From NCBI GenBank assembly GCA_036244855.1, contig BQKZ01004266.1, positions 27,319 through 38,636 of the forward strand: a DNA stretch of 11,318 bases, read 5' to 3'. Below are positions 1 through 6,190 of this stretch, in pieces. The stretch comes from Temnopleurus reevesii (lineage: Eukaryota > Echinodermata > Echinoidea > Temnopleuroida > Temnopleuridae). Under the pieces are notes generated by a model, which worked only from the letters and a program-made list of their open reading frames with translations, was not told the origin of the DNA and made no database searches. The position numbers and the translations under genes are program-made. Positions within the stretch are counted from its first letter, which is position 1. Each line of letters starts with the position of its first letter.

Positions 1-235
1 TACATATACCAGAAGGCTGGTCACTGCTTTGCGCAAGCGTAAAATTGAAGCCGTACAATATGGCTTAATATTGTACGGCTTAAAACTCCCATATAGATAA
101 TAATTTGAAATGTTTGTTACTTCTGCTGTTGTTGATTGGTGACAAAGTCATTCATTCATTCATATAAGCTAGATTGGCCTATACTGCTTTGTGATGATCA
201 TTTTATTCGCGATTATTCCGCCATGAGTAAACAAC
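1..235. other. AT-rich non-coding DNA with one hairpin
   Basis: No exon-like or RNA-gene structure is visible here. The only notable item is the perfect hairpin at 48-81, listed separately, and a short ATTC run near 151-162. Confidence 0.5.
48..81. repeat. Perfect 14 bp inverted repeat (hairpin)
   Basis: The arms aagccgtacaatat (48-61) and atattgtacggctt (68-81) are exact reverse complements around a 6-base loop. Short direct repeats taaaa lie at 40-44 and 81-85, so a tiny insertion with a target duplication is possible, but a 5-base AT-rich repeat is weak evidence. Alternatives are a structured RNA segment or the remnant of a foldback element. Confidence 0.7.
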
Positions 236-776
236 AAGAGGTGCATTAATCTGTACATTGTTCGATGATGTTGGTATAAAAAATACAACACATGATGTCA
301 TTGGTCCTTTGCAGGTTTTCAGCTTAAAATACACTAAAAATATAACATATCATTCCATTTGCAATCTTGACATTATTCAAAATTTTGACTTTATCAAAAA
401 AGAGACTCATTAATTTGTATATTGTTTGATTATGTTGGTACAAAAAATACAGCACATGAAACCGTTAGTGCTCTCACTATCTTCGGAGGTTTTCAACTTT
501 AAATACATTTAGAAATGAAATGCAAAATTCCATTTGCAATCTTGACAATATTTATTTTTAAGAGACTCATTAATTTGTTTATTGTTTGATTAAGTTGGTT
601 AAAACATGGATATATAAGCTCGGACAGGATGGGTCCGAGCTGATATATCTATGGTTAAAAGAAGCACATGAAACCGTTAATACATTCACTATCTTCGTAT
701 AGGTTTCCCGCTTAAAATACATTTTTCATATAGTTGCAACTTGAGCATTTTCTTGAAAAGTGGATTTGGCGCCATA
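236..776. repeat. Three tandem copies of a ~160 bp unit
   Basis: Copies begin near 236, 400 and 560. Each starts with an aagag...cattaat motif, then ttgtt-gat-a-gttggt, an acacatga or gcacatga block, a g-aggttt-c block, and aaatacact or aaatacattt. The first two also share ccatttgcaatcttgaca exactly. The second and third copies are closest, sharing aagagactcattaatttg and agcacatgaaaccgtta. The third copy is longer because of an inserted palindrome (605-652). The unit has no open frame shared by the copies and no family was recognised. It could be a small local satellite or internal repeats of a larger decayed element. Confidence 0.75.
597..660. mobile_element. 48 bp palindromic insertion with 8 bp TSD
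   Basis: Relative to the second tandem copy, the third is interrupted at 605-652 by a near-perfect palindrome. Position 609 pairs with 649 and 625 with 633, a 17 bp stem with one mismatch (616/642), leaving a 7-base loop at 626-632. Pairing also resumes outward at 605-607. The insertion is flanked by the exact 8-base direct repeat ggttaaaa (597-604 and 653-660). An intact tandem sibling without the insert, plus a direct repeat on both sides, is the pattern of transposition with target duplication. It is far too small to encode anything, so it would be a non-autonomous miniature element. An 8 bp duplication is typical of hAT-type transposases, but the termini are too short to assign a family. 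Confidence 0.6.
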
Positions 777-780
777 TAAA

Positions 781-861
781 TTATTATATATATATATCAT
801 TATTATTATTATTATATTATTATTATTATTCTGATGATGATTATAATTATTATTATTATTA
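781..861. repeat. ATT/AT microsatellite
   Basis: This low-complexity run consists of a short TA tract followed by imperfect ATT trinucleotides with a small gatgatgat interruption. It follows ggcgccatataaatt (about 769-783), which resembles the kind of 3' end that precedes trinucleotide tails in some invertebrate SINEs. It may therefore be a retroposon tail, but no SINE body is identifiable upstream. Confidence 0.85.
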
Positions 862-1230
862 ACTAATCAATTAATCCGGTTAATCCCTCCACAATTGGGA
901 GGGCATTTCGGCACTGCTTCCATCATTTGAGCTGAAACGAAAAAAAAAGAGAAGAGAAGAAAAAATAAATAAAGTTTCCCCTCCAAATAAGAGAAGGATC
1001 TACCCAAAATAAAATTGTTCTGTACTTTATTCTCCAACCAATAAGAAATACATATATCATATAACATCTAAAAAATAATGAAATGTATAAAGAAAAAACG
1101 GCAGAGCCAAACTAATCACTGTAACCGGTTTCTGTAATTCATCATCATATAACATGATAGATATGATTTATTCAATAATGTCGCCAACGGCCCGCAAATG
1201 GGCACACACGCTATACTGCTGTGTGAAGTT
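862..1230. other. AT-rich non-coding stretch
   Basis: No gene was found. A small hairpin (ccctcc and gggagg around 886-902) and purine-rich DNA (about 938-975) are present. Minus-strand ORFs here are short, non-conserved in appearance and built from AT-rich sequence. Confidence 0.5.
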
Positions 1231-1292
1231 ACCCGGAGGCTATGAAAACGATTCATAGGCTGTACCGGGTGGGACTCGAACCCACGACCTGT
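1231..1292 (-). repeat. tRNA T-arm (B box) remnant, probably SINE-derived
   Basis: On the minus strand, 1269-1285 forms a perfect tRNA T-arm: a 5 bp GTGGG/CCCAC stem with a 7-base TTCGAGT loop. It includes the pol III B-box consensus GGTTCGAGTCC (complement of 1272-1282). No A box or acceptor, D or anticodon arm is recognisable upstream on that strand, so this is not an intact tRNA. Next to it, acccgg (1231-1236) pairs with ccgggt (1265-1270) and ctatgaa (1240-1246) with ttcatag (1252-1258), giving a long imperfect hairpin that overlaps the T-stem. A truncated tRNA-derived SINE is the simplest reading. Confidence 0.55.
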
Positions 1293-1392
1293 AAACATAT
1301 GACATATTACAACAAAAAAATCAGAATATAATTGATAGATGAATTAGTAAAAGGAATTTGCATTAGAAAGACTAGCTGGAACGCCCTTTCAG

Positions 1393-1439
1393 CGGAATTA
1401 AATACCTCTGTTCTTCCAATGGATCCAGATACATGTTAA
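1393..1439 (+). CDS. Possible 47 bp internal exon (weak)
   Basis: A pyrimidine-containing acceptor (ccctttcag, ending 1392) and a strong donor-like gtaagtat (starting 1440) bracket 47 bases. One phase reads through as GIKYLCSSNGSRYML, and the frame starting one base later reads ELNTSVLPMDPDTC before a stop at the junction. The acceptor's polypyrimidine tract is short. The length is not a multiple of three, so it would need phase-matched neighbours that are not visible. No family was recognised. Chance pairing of splice motifs is quite likely. Confidence 0.12.
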
Positions 1440-2157
1440 GTAAGTATGATAAATTTAGAAACATGAAAAACTGATAAATAAAACACATGACCGTCACATT
1501 TTGAATACTTCAGAGAATGATCAAACCACGTGTCATGGTTAAAATTTAAAGCGTAACTAAGAGGAGCCCGTCCTTCCTGAGAAAATATTTCCTTATTAAA
1601 CACGAGCAGAAAATCAAATGAAAAAGGAAAACAAGTTTGAGAAAAAACGGACGACTAGTAAGAAAGTTATGAATGTTTGAATATCTAGACAAATTGACAA
1701 CTGATGACGTCATACGGGCACAACTTACCATTTATTGTATTCATATCTATGTTATAAAATGCCACTTTTACCCCAAAAAATATGAATTCCTCGAAATGTT
1801 AACTGTAGGATATCTTCATGCGATCCCATATTTGCCACACGTTTACATTCATACAAACTTTCAATCTTTCTGTAGAAATGAGGAATTTGGTACCATGAAT
1901 ATAAAGACAAATCTGGTTAGTATAGCGCACCCATGATGTCATCAAATATGGGCCACATTTCTGAAGAGAAAAATCATTGATCTGCTTATTCTTTCATATC
2001 TTTAAAAACTGTAACTTTTTTTTGATTACTTGTCCGATTTTCATCATACCTTTTTTCTGCTCCTGTTAAAAAAATTATTGTTTTGGGGTAGACTCTTCGT
2101 TTAAAGGTTTTGCCTAGTATTGTTCACTTCATTAGTTTATCATTTCCTTATTTCCTT
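1440..2157. other. Non-coding, probably dispersed-repeat DNA
   Basis: No supported gene was found. A full palindromic CRE consensus TGACGTCA lies at 1705-1712. The 10-base inverted pair cccatatttg (1826-1835) and caaatatggg (1945-1954) suggests old repeat structure. The text from about 1930 to 2130 has the feel of a dispersed invertebrate repeat, but that is an impression, not a match. An 87-codon plus-strand opening (1673-1936) has no splice context or recognisable domain and is treated as chance. Confidence 0.4.
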
Positions 2158-2316
2158 CAGCAAGAAATTTATCCGCATTGTGCTGCACTCAACCTAGGTG
2201 AGGTGAATGGTTACCAGTAGGAAGAAATTCCTTAAATGCAGTGAGCGAATGGTGACCATGCTATAGCCGGGTAATAATGCACATAGCGCTTAGGGAAGTA
2301 CNAAACAATGTGCATT
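2158..2316 (+). mobile_element. SINE-like interspersed repeat, echinoderm type
   Basis: The block runs from cagcaagaaatttatccg through aggtgaggtgaatggttacc, aattccttaaatgcagtgag and tagccgggtaataatgcaca to a tagcgctt end. From memory, this order of motifs matches an abundant interspersed repeat in sea-urchin and related genomes. It is more GC-rich than its surroundings. No intact pol III A and B boxes were identified, so the head is probably truncated or the copy is from the body of a composite SINE. One ambiguous base falls inside (2302). The family name is not assigned because no database could be searched. Confidence 0.55.
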
Positions 2317-2363
2317 TACTCGTAAAAAGATTATTTTCTTTCTGTGTGCTTTCTTTTTTGCAG

Positions 2364-2706
2364 ACGTGAACCGACGGATTGCAGCATTTTTGTCATTTTT
2401 TTTTGTTCAATCGGTGATTGTCTCCCTCTACGTTCAAAATCAAAGGAGATATTCCAGTCACATAAAACATTCAGGATGCAACTTTTCAGACTACGAGATT
2501 ATTTTCTTAGATTGTTTTTCTTTAGCTTCTTTGTTTATCACACAAAGAAAATTGTAAAACCTAGGTTAATAGTATCGTATATTTTACGTTTTTCTTTGAA
2601 AATACAAAATTACTGCATGTTATTGGGACGCTCCGATGATTTCGAATGTATTTTTGTTTACTTCTTTCATTGTTTATGTTCTGTCTTTGTCGCTGTGCGT
2701 TTCTGA
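2364..2706 (+). CDS. Candidate exon after a strong splice acceptor, unidentified
   Basis: A very good acceptor (about 25 pyrimidine-rich bases ending ttttttgcag at 2363) opens directly into two overlapping readable frames. One frame stays open to TGA at 2704-2706 (about 114 residues after the acceptor, Phe/Cys-rich, beginning REPTDCSIFV). The other is open to TAA at 2555-2557, beginning VNRRIAAFLSFFFVQSVIV, with a hydrophobic stretch resembling a membrane segment. The two frames are mutually exclusive as protein. No good donor (GTRAGT) was seen before either stop, so it would be a terminal exon, which conflicts with it belonging to the same transcript as the exon at 4481. The T-rich DNA makes hydrophobic codons cheap, so a decoy acceptor is a serious alternative. 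Confidence 0.2.
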
Positions 2707-3061
2707 GTAGATGTGATTTTATAACCTAAATGTGTTGTCTACTTAAATACTCATCGTTTGCAAAGCACATATACAATATTGCATTGCATGACTTGCATGC
2801 GTCCGATTTGCTTATTCGAATTATCATGCGATTTTTCTGTCCGTTATTTCAGCTGATTAGAAAAGCTAGCGAGAGCGTGACTGTGTATTTATAAATATAT
2901 TGCTTAGAAGTTCAGTTGCACGAAAATTTAAGATTCATTTAAGATATTCTCAAAGATACATTCCGATTTTAGTGATGTATTCATTGGAATAACATGTATT
3001 TTTTTAATCATAACTTTGCACGAAATATATATATGCGCGCATCCAAGAATTTGAAGATTTT
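2707..3061. other. AT-rich non-coding stretch with a dispersed direct repeat
   Basis: Nothing coding was seen. The segment 2901-2935 (tgcttagaagtt...ttgcacga...agatt) recurs in direct orientation at 3454-3483 with a few indels. The pair brackets the G-tract hairpin and the TTAA-flanked element, suggesting that the intervening DNA was inserted into, or duplicated with, an older repeat. Confidence 0.45.
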
Positions 3062-3123
3062 GGGGTGGGGGTTCGACGTACTTCAAGTTTTGCGCCGCCC
3101 CCTCCCCCTTCAGGGGGGGGGGG
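3062..3123. repeat. G-tract and C-tract hairpin, possible G-quadruplex
   Basis: GGGGTGGGGG (3062-3071) is followed by five C, one T and five C (3098-3108), a 4-base loop (ttca), and eleven G (3113-3123). The C-tract and the G11 run can pair as a strong hairpin. The three G-runs plus G11 could also support a quadruplex on the plus strand. An opposite C11 homopolymer lies at 3506-3516. Homopolymer lengths in assemblies are often inexact. Confidence 0.65.
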
Positions 3124-3212
3124 CTGACAGGCAAAGAAAAGGTTATCACCTAAAATTCGGCGCGCCCTCATAGGAGGTGCCGACAAGCTGAGCGGATTTG
3201 GTGCCCATTTAA

Positions 3213-3434
3213 TAGGCGGGTTTACTTATATATTTAAATTTATGTTCGTTTAACTTAGTTACGTGGTATTTCATAGACCGGTTGATAACAATAAGACCAC
3301 AATACTTGGAATCCAGTTTGCATACATTACTTGTTGCTATGTCGGGCAAGCCTCGGGCAAGCTTTCGAGTTGTCAAGAACAACCTTTGTGTTATAGGTAT
3401 GCATAAAATTTGCATCTATTAGTAAACCCGCCTA
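3213..3434. mobile_element. 222 bp miniature inverted-repeat element with TTAA flanks
   Basis: Perfect 20-base inverted repeats occupy 3207-3226 and 3421-3440, with the sequence atttaataggcgggtttact on the left. Similarity continues inward imperfectly to about 38 bases. TTAA lies at both edges (3209-3212 and 3435-3438), which fits a piggyBac-like TTAA target duplication with terminal motif TAGGCGGGTTTACT. Because TTAA is self-complementary, it could instead just be part of the repeat. There is no open frame long enough for a transposase, so it is non-autonomous. A 35-base core (3333-3367) and its surroundings recur in reverse orientation around 8346-8380. Confidence 0.65.
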
Positions 3435-3440
3435 TTAAAT

Positions 3441-4480
3441 CAACATATTCCGGTGCTTAGAAGTTGCACGACACTTTTAGATTGACCAGTGACGAGGCCC
3501 CAATGCCCCCCCCCCCAGCCGATTGATGTATGGTTTACATATTATACATATTATACACTATTTTATTACATATTGACGATGAAACTAAAGCTTGAAAATA
3601 ATTTCGTTGTTAATATATACAGGGGCCCACAGGTAGAACGACGCATTGATTACTGTTTTGGCTTCCCATTTAAAATATAATAATTAAAAGTACTTAATGA
3701 AACCCAACTCGGTGTTTATTTTTGCAACCCCAGGAAAGTGTTAGAACAGCACCAGCGACAAATTATATTAAGTGTAATCTAACGCCAACATGAACAATTC
3801 CCACCATAGAAATGTACTTGATATAGCACAGTTTGAAGCAGTTTAATTCAGCACTGGTGTTGCTTTAGCACTTTTCTGGTATTGCATGTTATGAACACCT
3901 CAGTGTAAGATTAAACACCCTATTTTAGAAGTGTGATAATGCTGGGGTCGCTTTCATTCTTCCATTTTCAAGACGGTTATACGGTCTTAATATGGTTCTA
4001 GAATATATTATACCGCCAACTTTATTTGTATAAATTGCAAACACATTTATAATAATTCAATAACAATCTTCGCCTACGATTTTTAAGTTTTAAGACCGGA
4101 AAATTTATATAGGTCCTTTATAGAACAATACACGAAACAAAGTAAGAGCAAAAAAATGATAAAACAATGGAAGTAAAAATAATAATGACTATTAAATAAT
4201 GATAATAATTATCATTGCCTAGTTTTATACTTTTACTATATGGGAAATTCTGTGTAATCATAGTAACAAAATATAGGCCATTATATCCAACTAAGTGTCC
4301 ATTTATATAAATAATAAACTGCATATAAATAAACATCTTAACTTGCCCCATGTCTGGCTACCTTAGGCAACTAAGAGATATTATATTTTGTTAAAGACGG
4401 GAGAAAATTTAACATGCTGCAACTTTTCCTCTTTTTTTGTCTTAAGAGTTTAATAAATCCATCGTTTCTCATCCCTGCAG
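3441..4480 (+). other. Probable intron sequence upstream of the terminal exon
   Basis: This kilobase is AT-rich and has no exon-like segment. It contains a C11 run (3506-3516) and simple TTATACA and TAATAA-rich text. It ends in a pyrimidine-rich zone (about 4425-4440) and the acceptor ctcatccctgcag, whose AG is at 4479-4480. Short ORFs on both strands (3489-3680 plus, 4118-4351 minus) show no domain or splice support. Confidence 0.45.
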
Positions 4481-4579
4481 GAGATCAAGACCGAACGTGA
4501 GATGGAACAATCCGGATGGAAGATAAAGGAAAGGAAACATGTTCAGCGCACCTTCGTTCGTGTCGAAGAGGCCCAGTAA
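4481..4579 (+). CDS. Terminal coding exon of an unidentified gene
   Basis: An acceptor (atcgtttctcatccctgcag, ending 4480) is followed by a 33-codon frame ending in TAA at 4577-4579. The 32 residues start EIKTEREMEQSGWKIKER and end KHVQRTFVRVEEAQ. They are strongly charged, mixed acidic and basic, with no Cys or Pro and no hydrophobic run, so this reads as a soluble, helix-prone C-terminal tail. Codon use is balanced and locally richer in G and C than the flanks, and the three-base phase fits an intron falling between codons. Upstream exons are not in view or not recognisable, so the protein family was not identified and no function is proposed. An inverted-repeat element begins 31 bases after the stop, in the presumed 3' UTR. 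A chance acceptor is the alternative, but the composition shift and the splice signal together make a real exon more likely. Confidence 0.6.
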   Translation, partial: EIKTEREMEQSGWKIKERKHVQRTFVRVEEAQ

Positions 4580-5037
4580 TCAGCCGATCATTTGATCTAC
4601 TCTCCATAGCGCAAACAAAAAATTGTTTGGATGCCCTCGAATGACCGACCCTCTAAAAATGCCCAGACATGACTTTTTTTTTCTTTTGGCGCGTGTAGCG
4701 AGGAGGCGGACGGGCACCTCCGTATTTTTCTCAGAACGGAAAAACCATATTTACTGTTTCGTTTTTATTTTGTTTTTACGTTTCAATCAAATTTGAAAAT
4801 CACAGCAGAATTATGAATAAGCATGTAAAATACATAACCTGGAAGGTTATTTTCAGAATAACTTTGGCGCGATTTGAAGTCGAAATTTCTTAATGAATTG
4901 TGTTCAAACGTTTTCATTTAATTATTAAACAAGAACTTTTTCCGACCGACTGACGCTATTTTTCATAAATAGCATTTGAGGGCACCCAAACAATTTTTTT
5001 TTGCCTAATCAGTCGATCAACTTTCCCACTCTCCATA
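4578..5037. repeat. 31 bp direct repeats flanking the post-stop element
   Basis: The segment 4578-4608, which starts inside the TAA stop codon, recurs at 5007-5037 with 24 of 31 identical bases. Both begin aatcag-cgatca and end actctccata, and there is no gap across 429 bases. The bases just before are also alike (gcccagt versus gcct). This is far longer than a normal target-site duplication. It suggests either duplication of host 3' end sequence around an insertion or a composite element. Confidence 0.6.
4611..5004. mobile_element. Inverted-repeat (MITE-like) element in presumed 3' UTR
   Basis: The left arm 4611-4643 and right arm 4973-5004 are inverted repeats (gcaaa...attgtttgg-tgccctc-aatg) with about three mismatches and one indel. 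The interior of about 330 bp has no coding potential. It holds a GC-rich patch (4688-4720) with its own ggagg/cctcc pairing, and a small hairpin gctattt/aaatagc (4955-4973). No clear short target duplication abuts the arms. Instead, 31 bp direct repeats lie just outside. It could also provide polyadenylation or hairpin structure to the transcript, but no good AATAAA lies within it. Confidence 0.55.
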
Positions 5038-5199
5038 TAGGTTTGTGTGGGGAATGCTGATTGCAGTACGCGTGGGGTTAATGAATATTTCTTACTCCGA
5101 ATGGAGAGTATGATATGGCTCTTTCGAACATTAAGGGTTATTTTTCAAAAGGAAATTTCAAAGTTTTGAACATACAGATACAAAATAGATTTACATGAT

Positions 5200-5430
5200 A
5201 AAATATGCGATTTTAACATAAGGTTATAGTTACAACATACAGTTACATATTTGCAAAGTAAATTCATAAAGGTACAAAATAATGTTTTATCACAGACCTA
5301 CAACGCAAGGTTACAAAATATCGCAACATGATAGAGTTACAACATTTAAGTTACAAACCGCCGTAATAAGCGTGTACAAGAAAAAATATACAGCACAGAT
5401 TTACGAGAAAAAAGATTTTATGTTACAACC
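5200..5430 (+). repeat. Degenerate GTTACAA-type short repeats
   Basis: Variants of (a/g)gttacaa(c/a)ata recur irregularly: around 5228, 5240, 5269, 5298, 5313, 5335, 5350 and 5423, with further tacaaaata-like variants at about 5170. Spacing is not constant, so this is a cryptic or decayed simple repeat rather than an ordered satellite. No coding frame runs through it. An AATAAA at 5466-5471 lies just downstream. Confidence 0.5.
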
Positions 5431-5465
5431 AACTGAAATGAATGTGTCGTAAAATGTTCTGGAAT

Positions 5466-5471
5466 AATAAA
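5466..5471 (+). terminator. Candidate polyadenylation signal AATAAA
   Basis: This is an exact AATAAA on the strand of the terminal exon, about 890 bases after its stop codon. It is the first clean one noted downstream of the inverted-repeat element. In AT-rich DNA such hexamers are frequent by chance; a GT-rich stretch follows only at about 5498-5510 (gttgatggtgt). Use is unproven. Confidence 0.25.
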
Positions 5472-5758
5472 GATAACAAATATCTTTAAGAACCACGAGG
5501 GTTGATGGTGTATTGTTATCATGAAGAAATATGTCTTAAAGTAGGAATGACAATCTAGGATAACTTTACATTAGAATAGCATGTGTTTTATTTCTATTTA
5601 ATATGAATTGATTGATTGTTGTTTGTGGTAGGAAGTAAATGTATTTTGGTAAATTGATTTTAAACAGTTTAAGAGCCACTCTTTTAGATTTCTTGAGTAT
5701 ATTCATCATCACAAATTTCTGCAATCTTTATGATGTCTCATTCTTCTAATGTATAATA
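5472..5758. other. AT-rich non-coding stretch
   Basis: No gene, repeat or RNA structure stands out here. It may be 3' UTR or intergenic sequence. Confidence 0.4.
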
Positions 5759-5830
5759 CAGGCAACTCTGCCAATAAGTCGAATCTCTTGGGATAAAAAC
5801 AATTCTCCGACTTAGGAGAAATTCCACTTG
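5759..5830. mobile_element. Possible transposon-end remnant with small hairpins
   Basis: The sequence after a TA (5757-5758) begins caggcaactctgcc and contains taagtcg (about 5775) opposite cgactta (5808-5814), then ttctcc (5803-5808) opposite ggagaa (5815-5820). A TA followed by CAG resembles the edge of a Tc1/mariner or pogo type element. No matching partner end was found in the window, so this is a low-confidence solo end. Confidence 0.25.
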
Positions 5831-5934
5831 GAAGAAGAAGATAACAAAGGTTTTATTTGAATTGGTAAACAAAAATATCACATTGACTAAGGTAATTATT
5901 CGACATGATTAACTCCGCCAAAGTTTACTACAGT

Positions 5935-6190
5935 TACTGTTGTGGTCTAGTGGTTTATAGAGACACTTTATAAATCGGGAAGTCATAAGTGAGGGTTCAA
6001 TGCCCCGATAGCACGGCATTTCGTTGGCCACTCTTGTCGGATAGAATAAGTGTTTCATGTGATCATGATTGTCTTTAGTGAATCCGAGGTAATGGTCAAC
6101 TGTCTTATTGTTTATCATGTATTTTATTGTACTAATTTTGTTTATGTGTTGTATTTAATTGAAATTGAATAAATGAATTTGAACTTGATA
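5935..6190 (+). mobile_element. tRNA-derived SINE
   Basis: A canonical pol III A box (tggtctagtgg, 5943-5953) is followed about 51 bases later by a B box (ggttcaatgcc, 5994-6004), the spacing expected of a tRNA-like head with slight expansion. A non-tRNA body of about 110 bases follows. It ends in an AT-rich tail with aattgaaattgaataaatg and atttgaacttga (6158-6188), which resembles the LINE-derived 3' ends of many invertebrate SINEs. Clear target-site duplications were not found. The head does not complete a functional tRNA (no convincing acceptor stem), so this is a retroposon and not a tRNA gene. The AATAAA in its tail (about 6168) could act as a cryptic poly(A) signal. Confidence 0.7.

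Noticed and set aside
1705..1712. TGACGTCA as a functional CRE promoter site
   Set aside because: It is an exact consensus, but a single 8-base motif without a nearby start or promoter elements is not evidence of function.
1673..1936. 87-codon plus-strand opening
   Set aside because: Composition is that of AT-rich DNA, with no domain, splice signals or start context; it lies in text that looks like dispersed repeat.
2928..3186. Two minus-strand openings through the G/C tract
   Set aside because: Their Pro/Gly-rich parts come from the homopolymer hairpin; changing tract length by one base would break them.
5935..6010. Functional tRNA gene
   Set aside because: A and B boxes are present, but a pairing acceptor stem and a normal anticodon arm are not; a SINE body and tail follow.
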